A stretch of 31,978 nucleotides of DNA from an uncultured Lachnospiraceae bacterium (lineage in GTDB: Bacteria; Bacillota; Clostridia; Lachnospirales; Lachnospiraceae): positions 1 through 31,978 of the forward strand of contig CAJTKA010000039.1 in NCBI GenBank assembly GCA_910576815.1, given 5' to 3'. The notes under the pieces were generated by a model. That model saw only the letters and a list, made by a program, of their open reading frames with translations, was not told the DNA's origin and ran no database searches. Positions 15,403 through 23,747 of the stretch are shown here, in pieces. The translations under genes and the position numbers were made by a program. Numbering within the stretch: the first letter of the stretch is position 1; each line of letters begins with the position of its first letter.

Positions 15403-15475
15403 TGCACCGCCAGGGGCTCGAACCCTGGACACCCTGATTAAGAGTCAGGTGCTCTACCAACTGAGCTAGCGGTGC
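15403..15475 (-). tRNA. tRNA-Lys (anticodon CUU)
   Basis: A 73-nt cloverleaf on the minus strand. The acceptor arms GCACCGC and GCGGTGC pair fully with discriminator A. The D arm is AGCTCAGTTGGTAGAGC, the anticodon stem CCTGA/TCAGG carries loop CTCTTAA with anticodon CTT, and the T arm is CCAGGGTTCGAGCCCCTGG. The 3' CCA is not encoded. The transcript has its own promoter and terminator. Confidence 0.96.
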
Positions 15476-15492
15476 TTGTCAACGCAAAAGTT

Positions 15493-15521
15493 ATTATAGT
15501 ATAATGTTTTCCGTAATGCAA
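15493..15521 (-). promoter_or_regulatory. Sigma-A promoter of tRNA-Lys
   Basis: On the minus strand, TTGCAT (15516-15521), a 17-bp spacer and a perfect TATAAT (15493-15498), 18 bp upstream of the tRNA 5' end. Confidence 0.75.
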
Positions 15522-15591
15522 GCATTTTTTTAAGAAAATTTAAGATAAAATTCAAAAATTGGAAAGAAAGTGGCGGAAAGGGGACAAACAG

Positions 15592-16371
15592 ATGATATTC
15601 GAGAGTCATGCGCACTACGATGACGAGGTTTTTGACGGGGACAGGGAAGCGCTGCTTTCGTCTCTGCAAGAGCGGGGGATTGGCACAGTAATAAACATTG
15701 GAGCGAGCCTTTCCGGAAGCGAGGCCTCGGTGAGGCTGGCAGAGCAATATCCTTTTATTTATGCGGCGGTGGGTGTGCATCCCAGTGAGATCGGCGAGCT
15801 GGATGAAGAAAGTTTTGTGCGGCTTCACACGTTATGCGATCATGAAAAAGTGATTGCCGTGGGAGAGACGGGACTTGATTATCATTATCCTGAGCCGGAT
15901 AAAGCTTTGCAGAAGAAGTGGTTTGAGAAGCAGCTTCTGCTGGCGCGGGAGACAGGGTTGCCAGTCATCATTCATTCCCGAGAGGCGGCAAAGGACACAC
16001 TGGACATGATGAAGGCGCTTGACGCGGGGAAGATCGGCGGCGTGGTGCACTGTTTTTCCTATGGGAAAGAGATGGCGCGGGAATATTTGAATATGGACTT
16101 TTATTTCGGCATCGGCGGCGTAATCACCTTTCCGAATGCGAAAAAGCTGAAAGAGGCGGTCGAATATATTCCCATGGAAAAGATTCTTTTGGAGACGGAC
16201 AGCCCTTATCTGGCGCCGCAATCGCATCGTGGCGAGCGTAATTCTTCCTTGAATCTTTCCTATGTGGTGGAGGCGATCGCGGAATTGAAGGGTATTTCCT
16301 GCGAGGAAGTGGAGCGGGTCACGGAGGAGAACGCAAGAAGATTGTTTCAGTTAACAGTTCAGCCGGATTGA
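15592..16371 (+). CDS. tatD: TatD family metal-dependent hydrolase
   Basis: A 259-aa TIM-barrel metallohydrolase of the TatD DNase family, which cleaves DNA ends and acts in DNA quality control. Metal ligands are visible: His6 and His8 (ESHAHYDD), Glu92 (VGETGLDYH), His128 (IIHSRE), His153 (VVHCFS) and Asp203 (LETDSPYLAP). The length is normal. The ATG at 15592 is chosen with AAAGGGG (15578-15584); a TTG at 15559 is in frame but adds non-family residues. It precedes rsmA by 77 bp. In many Firmicutes rnmV (RNase M5) lies between tatD and rsmA, but it is absent here. Confidence 0.92.
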   Translation: MIFESHAHYDDEVFDGDREALLSSLQERGIGTVINIGASLSGSEASVRLAEQYPFIYAAVGVHPSEIGELDEESFVRLHTLCDHEKVIAVGETGLDYHYPEPDKALQKKWFEKQLLLARETGLPVIIHSREAAKDTLDMMKALDAGKIGGVVHCFSYGKEMAREYLNMDFYFGIGGVITFPNAKKLKEAVEYIPMEKILLETDSPYLAPQSHRGERNSSLNLSYVVEAIAELKGISCEEVERVTEENARRLFQLTVQPD

Positions 16372-16448
16372 ATGACGGGTGCTGAACCGAAAAGAGGGAA
16401 GACTGAAACTCGTTCATGCGCAAAAGCAGCGCAAAAATGAGGACTACT

Positions 16449-17321
16449 ATGGCAAATTTAGGAAATTATACAAAAACAGCAGAAATTCTGCAAAAATATC
16501 AGTTTCGGATGCAGAAGAAATACGGCCAGAATTTTCTGATCGATGCTAACATTCTGACAAAGATCGTAGAGGCGGCGCAGATCACCAAAGAAGACTGTGT
16601 GCTGGAGATCGGTCCGGGGATCGGCACGATGACACAGTATTTAGCGGAGGCGGCGGATAGGGTCGTTGCCGTGGAGATCGACAGGGAGCTGATACCGATT
16701 TTAGAGGAGACCTTGTCGCCTTATGAGAATGTTACGCTATTGTGTGCGGATATTTTGAAAGTGGATTTGACTAAATTAGTCAATGAAAACGGCGGCGGTC
16801 CCTTCAAAGTGGTTGCAAACCTTCCATATTATATCACAACGCCCATTATTATGGCGCTTTTTGAGAGCCATATACCATTGTCGAGTATTACGGTGATGGT
16901 GCAGAGCGAGGTGGCGGATCGTATGCAGACGGGACCCGGTACGAAGGATTACGGAGCACTTTCCCTGGCGGTGCAGTATTATGCGAAGCCGGAGATCGTG
17001 GCAAGAGTGCCTGCTTCGTGTTTTACACCCCGACCGAATGTAGACAGTACGGTGGTGCGCCTGGTAAAGCATGAGAAACCGCCTGTCGAAGCACAGGACG
17101 AGGATTGGCTCTTTGATATTATTCGCGCATCCTTTAATCAGAGACGTAAAACCCTGGCAAACGGGCTGACAAATGCCGGGGGTCTGGGAATCAGCAGGGG
17201 ACAGGTGGAGGCCGTTCTGGAGGAAATGGGGCTGCAGAAAACAGTACGCGGCGAAACATTTACTTTAGAACGATTTACAGAATTATCCAACCGCCTTCTG
17301 CGAATGAAAGAAGAAGGTTGA
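16449..17321 (+). CDS. rsmA: 16S rRNA (adenine1518-N6/adenine1519-N6)-dimethyltransferase
   Basis: RsmA/KsgA dimethylates two adjacent adenines in helix 45 of 16S rRNA during small-subunit maturation, using SAM. From the chosen start (290 aa) the motifs are KKYGQNFLID (23-32), SAM-binding LEIGPGIGTMT (52-62), acidic VAVEIDRE (73-80), and the catalytic NLPYYITTP (124-132). The C-terminal helical domain contains RASFNQRRKTLANGL. The ATG at 16449 follows TGAGGA (about 16438-16443). Upstream in-frame ATGs at 16416 and 16437 would add a short basic tail. Loss of this gene usually confers kasugamycin resistance. Confidence 0.93.
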   Translation: MANLGNYTKTAEILQKYQFRMQKKYGQNFLIDANILTKIVEAAQITKEDCVLEIGPGIGTMTQYLAEAADRVVAVEIDRELIPILEETLSPYENVTLLCADILKVDLTKLVNENGGGPFKVVANLPYYITTPIIMALFESHIPLSSITVMVQSEVADRMQTGPGTKDYGALSLAVQYYAKPEIVARVPASCFTPRPNVDSTVVRLVKHEKPPVEAQDEDWLFDIIRASFNQRRKTLANGLTNAGGLGISRGQVEAVLEEMGLQKTVRGETFTLERFTELSNRLLRMKEEG

Positions 17322-17409
17322 TTTTCAAAAAATACACAAGATAGAGGAAATTTTTGGATAGAAAACTCCATATATTGGGAATAGAGGTACTTTTTTTCGA
17401 CGGAATTTA

Positions 17410-17438
17410 TTTACATATACGGGCGACTATGGTAAACT
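17410..17438 (+). promoter_or_regulatory. Sigma-A promoter for the TPR/AAA-like gene
   Basis: TTTACA (17410-17415), a 17-bp spacer and TAAACT (17433-17438). A leader of about 105 nt with no recognised structure precedes the TTG start at 17551. Confidence 0.55.
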
Positions 17439-17550
17439 GAAACAGATATTAGGTTGCCGACAAGTCATTAGTCAAATCATGAATGCGTCAGTCACTTAGG
17501 TCACTGTGTAGAGAAAAGAAACCGAAAAGTACGTTGATGAGGAGAGTACC

Positions 17551-20223
17551 TTGGATAAGTTTGAATACAAAGCCAGCGCTGACGAGATCAAGGCGCTGAT
17601 CGCAGAAGGTGAATACGCGGAGGCGATGAAGATCGCTGATAAGATCGATTGGCGCCGGGTCAGAAGCGTTATGATGCTGTGCACCATCAGCGATCTGTAT
17701 AAGATCAACAGGAGATTTCAGGAGAGTAAGGATGTTCTTCTGATGGCTTACGAAAAGCATCCGACGGGCAGACTGATCATTTACTCCCTGTGCGAACTTG
17801 CCATCAAGATGGGCGAGTACGATGAAGCGAGCCGTTATTATAAGGAATTTGTGCAGATCGCGCCGCGGGATACCGGAAGATATGTTCTGCAATATCGTCT
17901 CTATGAAGCACTGGATGTCAGCATTGAGGAACGAATCGCGATCCTGGAGGAGTTTAAGAAGCGTGAGCCGAAGGAAAAATGGGTGTACGAACTGGCCTAT
18001 TTGTATCACCGCATCGGTCTGACCACGAAATGTGTGGAAGAATGCGACGAGATGTTTATCTGGTTCGGAGACGGCAGATATGTGATCAAGGCGCTTGAGT
18101 TAAAGGCGCTGCATCAGCCGCTGAGTCCGGAGCAGCAGGAAAAATATGACGCTTATGTGGAAGGGCGGAGCGCGGGCCGTGTGGAGGAAGAAGACGATCC
18201 GGTGGAGGAAGTCGAGGATGAGGATCTGCTCCCTCCCGGAGATACGCAGGTGGCTGAAAAGGTCAAACACGGACAGGCGTCAGATGGGGAAGAAGACGAT
18301 GTTCTTATGGCGCCGACCATGGAACTGCCGGAAGTCAAGACAGTGGATGTGGGGCAGTACAACACCATCAACCTGCAGATGGAACTTGCCGAGAGCATGA
18401 AGGAGATCCTTGCCGAGGAAGCGCCAAAGGAGGAACCTTCTATCACAGACGCCCTGATTGCGCCGCTCTTGGAGGAGACAGAGGAACTTCCTGAGACAGA
18501 TCTTTTGGAAGAAGATGTCGAGCAATTTGAAGAAGATGAGGAAACGGAAGATATTGGGGAGTTAGAAGAATATGAGGAGGTAGCACGATCCGAGGAACCG
18601 GAAGTGTATGGAGAGGCGGAAGAATCTGAGGAAGCGCCAGAAATTGGTGGAACCGAAGAAACCGAGAGACCGATAGAGTTGGCAGAGTCAGAAGGACAGG
18701 GGGCAGCAGAGGAGCCGCGTGAGGCGGCCGATTCCGCAAAGAACAGGAATGAGCTGAGTGCAGAGGAGCTGCAGGCGGCGAGCGAGGAACTTGTGCGCGA
18801 GGATACCATTGTCTTTGATGCGCAAAAGATTATCGAGGAAATGACCAGAGAGGCCGAGAGGCTGCAGGCAAAAGCCATACGCGAGCAACAGCAGGCAATG
18901 GCGTCAAGACCTACAGAGTATGATAAATTTTTGTCTCAGGAATATGATGGGCAGATCAGCTTCGTAGTGCCCGATGCGGGGCAGGTGGAGAAGCAGATCA
19001 CGGGACAGCTCAGCATAGATGATATCATGGCTGAGTGGGAACAGATGAAAAAGGATAACGAGGAAAAGCGGATGGAGGACGTCCGTCAGCACATCCTTGC
19101 CCAGACGGGAAGTCTGTTTGCCAGCTTTGATGAGGCCACGAAAAATGGGCTTCTGGAGGAGTTGGAAAAGGCCTTTATGGCAGCGATCATGAAAGAGTCC
19201 GGAAAAAATCCTCATGTGAAAAAGGTGATCTTCCCGAACGACGGGGAGGATACTCCTGCGGCGAAGCCCGCTCCTGTAAAGGAGGCGCCTAAAGAGGAGA
19301 TCGTGACGGAGCCCGAATCAAAGGAAACAGTTTCGGCAGAAGAAAATCATAATACGGGAGTAAGTCGGGAAAACGATGAAATAGAAGAAAAGTTTGTAGA
19401 ACCGGTCAATGCGGATAAAGAAGCTGCGCAGGCGGAGGAAAAAACGGAGCAGGAGGGGCAGATTGGAAGGGACAGAGAATTAAGCCCCGAGGAGCAGGAA
19501 CTTTTCGGCAAATTCGTACATCAGCGTAAATCCAAAAGGCAGTTGGTACAGGTGTTAGATAATATGAGTCTGGCATCCTGTACAGGCAATGTGCTCATTA
19601 CCGGTGAGGAGGAGACGACGACACTCGCTCTGGCAAAAGCGCTGATTCGCGAAATGCAGCTTAACGACAGCAATTTCTCCGGCAAAGTGGCAAAAGTGGA
19701 AGGGCACACCTTGAATAAAAAGGATGTAGAGGCGACTTTCGGGAAGCTTGCGGGCGGCGCTCTGATCATAACAGAAGCAGATCAGTTAAAACCGCCAACG
19801 GTGGTCTCCATGCTTAAGACCCTGGAGAAAGAAAATATGGGGCTGCTGGCGCTGCTTGTGGGTACGAAGAACGAGATCGCGGAACTGCTCTCCAAAAATG
19901 AGAGACTGACGATACCCTTTAACCTGCGGGTGGATATCGAGCCGCTGGATGACGAATCTTTGGTAGCATATGCGAAGCAGTATGCGGAGGAAATGGAGTA
20001 TTCCATCGATGAATTTGGCATTTTGGCGCTTCATACGAGGATTGCCGACAGGCAGACCAGCGATCATGAAGTGACGCTTGCCGAGGTGCGGGAGCTGGTA
20101 GATGAGGCGATCGATTACGCCAATAAAAAAACACCAAAACATTTTATGGATATTTTGCTCGCAAAGAGGTATGATGAAGAAGACATGATCATACTGCGTG
20201 AAAAAGATTTTATGCACAATTAA
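17551..20223 (+). CDS. Large TPR / acidic linker / degenerate AAA-like protein, function unknown
   Basis: An 890-aa cytoplasmic protein I cannot name. Residues 1 to about 205 form TPR-like helical pairs (for example YDEASRYYKEFVQIAP), a protein-binding scaffold. About 205-410 is a very acidic Glu/Asp-rich linker. About 425-560 is helical and charged. About 640-890 resembles the AAA+ fold of CbbX/SpoVK relatives: the Walker A position reads ITGEEETTT (683-691) without the lysine, and the Walker B position reads ALIITEADQ (736-745). It then continues with a sensor-like LLALLVGTKNEI and a lid. ATP hydrolysis is therefore doubtful. The TTG start follows GAGGAG (17539-17544). It is 37 bp upstream of glgB and probably co-transcribed with it. 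Confidence 0.75.
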   Translation: MDKFEYKASADEIKALIAEGEYAEAMKIADKIDWRRVRSVMMLCTISDLYKINRRFQESKDVLLMAYEKHPTGRLIIYSLCELAIKMGEYDEASRYYKEFVQIAPRDTGRYVLQYRLYEALDVSIEERIAILEEFKKREPKEKWVYELAYLYHRIGLTTKCVEECDEMFIWFGDGRYVIKALELKALHQPLSPEQQEKYDAYVEGRSAGRVEEEDDPVEEVEDEDLLPPGDTQVAEKVKHGQASDGEEDDVLMAPTMELPEVKTVDVGQYNTINLQMELAESMKEILAEEAPKEEPSITDALIAPLLEETEELPETDLLEEDVEQFEEDEETEDIGELEEYEEVARSEEPEVYGEAEESEEAPEIGGTEETERPIELAESEGQGAAEEPREAADSAKNRNELSAEELQAASEELVREDTIVFDAQKIIEEMTREAERLQAKAIREQQQAMASRPTEYDKFLSQEYDGQISFVVPDAGQVEKQITGQLSIDDIMAEWEQMKKDNEEKRMEDVRQHILAQTGSLFASFDEATKNGLLEELEKAFMAAIMKESGKNPHVKKVIFPNDGEDTPAAKPAPVKEAPKEEIVTEPESKETVSAEENHNTGVSRENDEIEEKFVEPVNADKEAAQAEEKTEQEGQIGRDRELSPEEQELFGKFVHQRKSKRQLVQVLDNMSLASCTGNVLITGEEETTTLALAKALIREMQLNDSNFSGKVAKVEGHTLNKKDVEATFGKLAGGALIITEADQLKPPTVVSMLKTLEKENMGLLALLVGTKNEIAELLSKNERLTIPFNLRVDIEPLDDESLVAYAKQYAEEMEYSIDEFGILALHTRIADRQTSDHEVTLAEVRELVDEAIDYANKKTPKHFMDILLAKRYDEEDMIILREKDFMHN

Positions 20224-20260
20224 GCATCTGTTGTGTAAAAAGGAAATAGGGGGTTACATT

Positions 20261-22261
20261 ATGGCAGGAACGAAAGCAGGTACAACGGCGGCGAAGAAGC
20301 CGACAGCAGCAAAAACGACAGCGGCTAAGAAGCCAACGACGAAGGCGGCTGCAGAAAAGAAAGAGATAGAGGAGGTATTTATCTCCGAAGCCGATCAGTA
20401 TGTGTTTGCACAGGGCACACATTATGACATTTATAAGAAACTGGGCGCACATCCTTCCATGGAAAACGGCAAAAAAGGTTTTTGCTTTGCCGTGTGGGCG
20501 CCAAATGCAGCCAGCGTACACGTGATAGGCACTTTCAATGACTGGAACGAGGAGTCGCATCCGATGCAGAAGCTCGGGCCGGGCGGCATCTATAAGCTTT
20601 TTATTCCCAATGTGGGAGAGAATGAACTTTACAAATACCTGATTCGTACGCCTGCGGGAGAGAAGCTTTACAAGGCGGATCCTTTTGCAAACTATGCGGA
20701 GATGCGGCCGGGCAACGCTTCCAGGACTTTTGATATCAGTAAGTTTAAGTGGTCGGACGATGCCTGGGTCGCTGAAAGACAGAATAAGGACTATAATAAA
20801 GAGCCGATGGCGATCTATGAGTGCCACATCGGTTCCTGGATGAAACATCCTGACGGCACGACGGAGGGCTTTTACAATTACCGTGAATTTGCGGACAGGA
20901 TCGTGCCCTATTTAAAGGAAATGCATTATACCCACATTGAGCTGATGGGGATCGCGGAGTATCCTTTTGACGGTTCTTGGGGTTATCAGGTGACGGGCTA
21001 TTATGCGCCCACTTCCAGACACGGAAATCCTTCCGATTTCATGTATCTGATCAATGCCTTACATAAGAATAAAATAGGCGTGATCCTGGATTGGGTGCCT
21101 GCGCACTTTGCGACTGACGCCCATGGACTTGGACGGTTTGACGGACAGTGTATCTTTGAGCATCCCGATCCGAGGATCGGCGAGCATCCTGACTGGGGCA
21201 CAAAGATTTTTAATTATGCGAAGAATGAGGTCAGGGATTTTCTGATTGCCAATGTGCTCTACTGGATCAGAGAGTATCATATCGACGGCATTCGCATTGA
21301 CGCCGTAGCGTCTATGCTTTATCTGGATTACAGTAAACAGGCGGGCCAGTGGGTGCCTAATAAGTTTGGCGGCAGGGAAAATCTGGATGCCATCGAATTT
21401 TTCAAACATTTAAATTCCGTGGTGCATGGCGCTTATCCCGGATTTCTAACCATTGCGGAGGAGTCTACCGCTTGGCCGAAGGTGACGGGTAAGGTGGAGG
21501 ACGATGGCCTTGGGTTCAGCTTTAAGTGGAATATGGGCTGGATGCACGATTTTTGCGAATATATGAAGCTTGACCCTTATTTCCGTAAGAACAATCACTA
21601 TGCCATGACCTTTGCCATGAGCTACAACAACAGCGAAAACTATATCCTGCCTCTTTCCCATGACGAGGTGGTGCATCTGAAATGTTCCATGGTCAATAAG
21701 ATGCCTGGTTATCCCGTAGATAAATATGCGAATTTGCGTGTGGGATACAGCTATATGATTGGGCATGCAGGAAAGAAACTGCTCTTTATGGGTCAGGATT
21801 TCGGTCAGGAAAGAGAGTGGAGCGAGGAGAGAGAACTTGACTGGAATCTGCTTGGCGAGGAGCAGAATAAGGGCATGCACGAGTATGTGAAGGAGCTTCT
21901 TGCACTGTATCAAAAATATCCTGCCATGTATACCATTGACAATGATTGGGCAGGTTTTGAGTGGTTGAACGCTGACGACGCGGATCACAGCGTTTACAGC
22001 TTTTTCCGTAAGGATAAGACCGAAAAAAACAATATCATGTTTGTGCTCAATATGACGCCCATGAAGTGGGAGAATTATAAGATCGGTGTGCCGAAGAAGA
22101 AAAAGTATAAGCTTCTTTTGAACAGCGATGATAAGCGGTTCGGCGGTAACGGAAATGTGATTCCCGCTGAGATCGCGGCGGAGAAGGAGCCTTGTAATTT
22201 TAAGGATTACAGCATTTCCTTTGATTTGCCGCCTTACACGGCTGCGATTTTTATCTTCTAA
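20261..22261 (+). CDS. glgB: 1,4-alpha-glucan branching enzyme with Lys/Ala/Thr-rich N-terminal tail
   Basis: A 666-aa GlgB that makes alpha-1,6 branches in glycogen. After an unusual tail (1-38, rich in AAKKPT-type repeats) come a CBM48-like domain (about 45-155), the GH13 barrel (about 180-560) and a C-terminal beta domain. Catalytic residues are visible: nucleophile Asp347 (GIRIDAVASM), acid/base Glu400 (TIAEESTAWP) and transition-state Asp468 (LSHDEVVH). The ATG at 20261 has a GGGGG purine tract (20250-20254); an upstream ATG at 20198 overlaps the previous gene. No other glycogen genes are adjacent. The tail is absent from classical GlgB and looks like a histone-H1-like nucleic-acid-binding or disordered segment. 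Confidence 0.93.
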   Translation: MAGTKAGTTAAKKPTAAKTTAAKKPTTKAAAEKKEIEEVFISEADQYVFAQGTHYDIYKKLGAHPSMENGKKGFCFAVWAPNAASVHVIGTFNDWNEESHPMQKLGPGGIYKLFIPNVGENELYKYLIRTPAGEKLYKADPFANYAEMRPGNASRTFDISKFKWSDDAWVAERQNKDYNKEPMAIYECHIGSWMKHPDGTTEGFYNYREFADRIVPYLKEMHYTHIELMGIAEYPFDGSWGYQVTGYYAPTSRHGNPSDFMYLINALHKNKIGVILDWVPAHFATDAHGLGRFDGQCIFEHPDPRIGEHPDWGTKIFNYAKNEVRDFLIANVLYWIREYHIDGIRIDAVASMLYLDYSKQAGQWVPNKFGGRENLDAIEFFKHLNSVVHGAYPGFLTIAEESTAWPKVTGKVEDDGLGFSFKWNMGWMHDFCEYMKLDPYFRKNNHYAMTFAMSYNNSENYILPLSHDEVVHLKCSMVNKMPGYPVDKYANLRVGYSYMIGHAGKKLLFMGQDFGQEREWSEERELDWNLLGEEQNKGMHEYVKELLALYQKYPAMYTIDNDWAGFEWLNADDADHSVYSFFRKDKTEKNNIMFVLNMTPMKWENYKIGVPKKKKYKLLLNSDDKRFGGNGNVIPAEIAAEKEPCNFKDYSISFDLPPYTAAIFIF

Positions 22262-22497
22262 AATAAGGTACATAAAGTTTTGAGCAGTATCAATTGGACT
22301 CGGTGGTCGATTAAGATTTGGCAACCGGGTCCTTTCAATATCACTTTTGATGAGAGCGCGTTTCGTGAATCATTTGCGCGGAAATTACATAAGCTTTTAA
22401 CATAGAATGTTCATGCTCCATGAAAGTAAACCTGATATAACAGGGCCCGTGAGGTAGAAGATCTGCCTCGCAGATTATTTAAGAGAGGAGAAAAACG
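22262..22497 (+). promoter_or_regulatory. Leader region of the bile-salt-hydrolase-like gene with competing hairpins
   Basis: No convincing promoter is visible in these 236 bp. Near the end, GAGGTAG/CTGCCTC (about 22451-22469) and ATCTGC/GCAGAT (about 22464-22478) form two hairpins that share sequence and so exclude each other, just upstream of the GAGAGGAG ribosome binding site (22484-22491). CCTG/CAGG (about 22431-22444) forms a third small stem. This could be a regulated leader, but no known class was recognised. Confidence 0.3.
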
Positions 22498-23472
22498 ATG
22501 TGCACGGCGGCCACCTATAAGACGAAAGATTTCTATTTTGGACGGACACTTGACTATGATTTTTCTTATGGAGACGAGGTGACCATCACGCCCAGAAATT
22601 ATCCGTTTCGCTTTCTGGAGCAGGAAGAGATGAAGAGGCATTTTGCAATCATAGGGATGGCCTGTGTGATGGAGGATTATCCGCTCTATTATGATGCGGT
22701 CAACGAAAAAGGACTGGGGATGGCGGGCTTAAATTTTGTGGGGAATGCCGTCTACCGTAAATGGGAGAGCGGAAAGGACAATGTTGCCCAATTCGAGCTG
22801 ATTCCCTGGCTGTTAGGACGGTGTGCAACGGTGAAAGAGGCAAGAAAGCTTCTTAACAGACTCAATATTACAAATATCCCTTTCAGCGAAAGTCTCCCCG
22901 TGGCGCAGCTGCACTGGATCCTGGCGGATAAGGACGAATGCGTTGTGATCGAGTCGGTGGCGGAAGGCGTTTTAGTTCATGATAATCCTGTGGGTGTTTT
23001 GACGAATAATCCGCCTTTTCCCATGCAAATGTTTGCGCTCAGTAACCACATGGTTTTGTCGGTGAAAACACCGGCCAATAATTTTGCGCCGGGACTTACG
23101 CTGGAACCATATAGCCGCGGTATGGGAGCGATCGGGCTGCCGGGGGACTTATCTTCCCAGTCCCGCTTTGTCAGAGTGGCTTTTACGAAAATGAACTCCA
23201 CATGCGGAGATGGCGAGCTGGAGAGTGTCAGCCAGTTTTTCCATATCTTAAGCTCCGTGGACCAGCAGCGCGGATGCTGTGTGCTGGAGGATGGTAAGTG
23301 TGAGGTCACGATCTATACTTCCTGCTGCAATGCCGATAAAGGCATCTATTATTATACCGCTTACAACAATCACCAGATCACAGGCGTGGATATGCACAGG
23401 GAGGATCTGGAGGGGAAGGAGCTTGTCCGCTATCCTGCTATTGAGGAGGAACAAATCAGGATGCAGAATTGA
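22498..23472 (+). CDS. bsh: Choloylglycine hydrolase family protein (bile salt hydrolase-like)
   Basis: A 324-aa N-terminal-nucleophile hydrolase of the bile-salt hydrolase/penicillin V acylase family. Cys2 becomes the catalytic N-terminal residue after Met removal. Other family residues visible are Arg16 and Asp19 (FGRTLDYD), Asn79 (GMAGLNF), the VLTNNPPF motif (about 167-174) and Arg223 in GAIGLPGDLSSQSRFVR. No signal peptide, so it is cytoplasmic as usual for gut bacteria. The likely reaction is cleavage of glycine or taurine from conjugated bile acids. Penicillin V acylase activity cannot be excluded from sequence alone. A strong terminator follows at 23557-23590. Confidence 0.9.
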   Translation: MCTAATYKTKDFYFGRTLDYDFSYGDEVTITPRNYPFRFLEQEEMKRHFAIIGMACVMEDYPLYYDAVNEKGLGMAGLNFVGNAVYRKWESGKDNVAQFELIPWLLGRCATVKEARKLLNRLNITNIPFSESLPVAQLHWILADKDECVVIESVAEGVLVHDNPVGVLTNNPPFPMQMFALSNHMVLSVKTPANNFAPGLTLEPYSRGMGAIGLPGDLSSQSRFVRVAFTKMNSTCGDGELESVSQFFHILSSVDQQRGCCVLEDGKCEVTIYTSCCNADKGIYYYTAYNNHQITGVDMHREDLEGKELVRYPAIEEEQIRMQN

Positions 23473-23527
23473 AGAAGGGGATTGAGTCAGAAATCTGATC
23501 GCGCGTTCAGAAAATACTTTAAAAGGT

Positions 23528-23554
23528 TAAGAAAAAGCCAAACTATGCCGAAAT
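23528..23554 (+). promoter_or_regulatory. Candidate sigma-D (sigma-28) flagellar promoter
   Basis: TAAG (23528-23531), a 15-bp spacer and GCCGAAAT (23547-23554) compare with the Bacillus sigma-D consensus TAAA-N15-GCCGATAT (one mismatch in each box). It is the only such match I found near the flagellar cluster. The transcript would begin within the terminator hairpin at 23557-23590. Confidence 0.45.
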
Positions 23555-23556
23555 AA

Positions 23557-23590
23557 AGGGTGAATGTGAAAAACATTCGCCCTAATTTTT
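23557..23590 (+). terminator. Intrinsic terminator after the bile-salt-hydrolase-like gene
   Basis: An 11-bp stem with one G-U pair (23557-23567 with 23573-23583), a GAAAA loop, then AATTTTT (23584-23590). Confidence 0.85.
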
Positions 23591-23592
23591 GC

Positions 23593-23712
23593 GTATAAGC
23601 AGAGTCGGAAGACACACAAAGCAGGCACCATGCTTGCGTGAGGGCGTGTTTTGTGGGGCTTATGACGAGCAACGCGAACGAGAAATGCAACGCATTTCGA
23701 GTCTGCTTATAC
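23593..23712. repeat. 120-bp element bounded by perfect 11-bp inverted repeats, internally folded
   Basis: GTATAAGCAGA (23593-23603) and its exact complement (23702-23712) enclose about 98 bp. Inside are a CACAAA/TTTGTG arm capped by GCAGGC/GCTTGC, and a GAAATGC/GCATTTC hairpin near the right end, giving a cloverleaf-like layout. It lies in the leader of the FliK-like gene. It could be a small MITE-like repeat or a structured leader RNA. No protein is encoded with conviction. Confidence 0.6.
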
Positions 23713-23747
23713 TGAATACAAAACACTACATTTGGTATGAGGTAAGC

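Noticed and set aside
17322..17410. A terminator after rsmA
   Set aside because: A T-run (17392-17398) exists, but no stable stem directly precedes it.
18153..18878. Minus-strand ORF of 241 aa rich in serine
   Set aside because: It is the antisense of the Glu-rich linker (GAA/GAG codons read as Ser codons); no ribosome binding site or family features.
21446..22324. Minus-strand ORF of 292 aa over the glgB 3' half
   Set aside because: The plus-strand frame contains the GH13 catalytic residues; the minus ORF resembles nothing.
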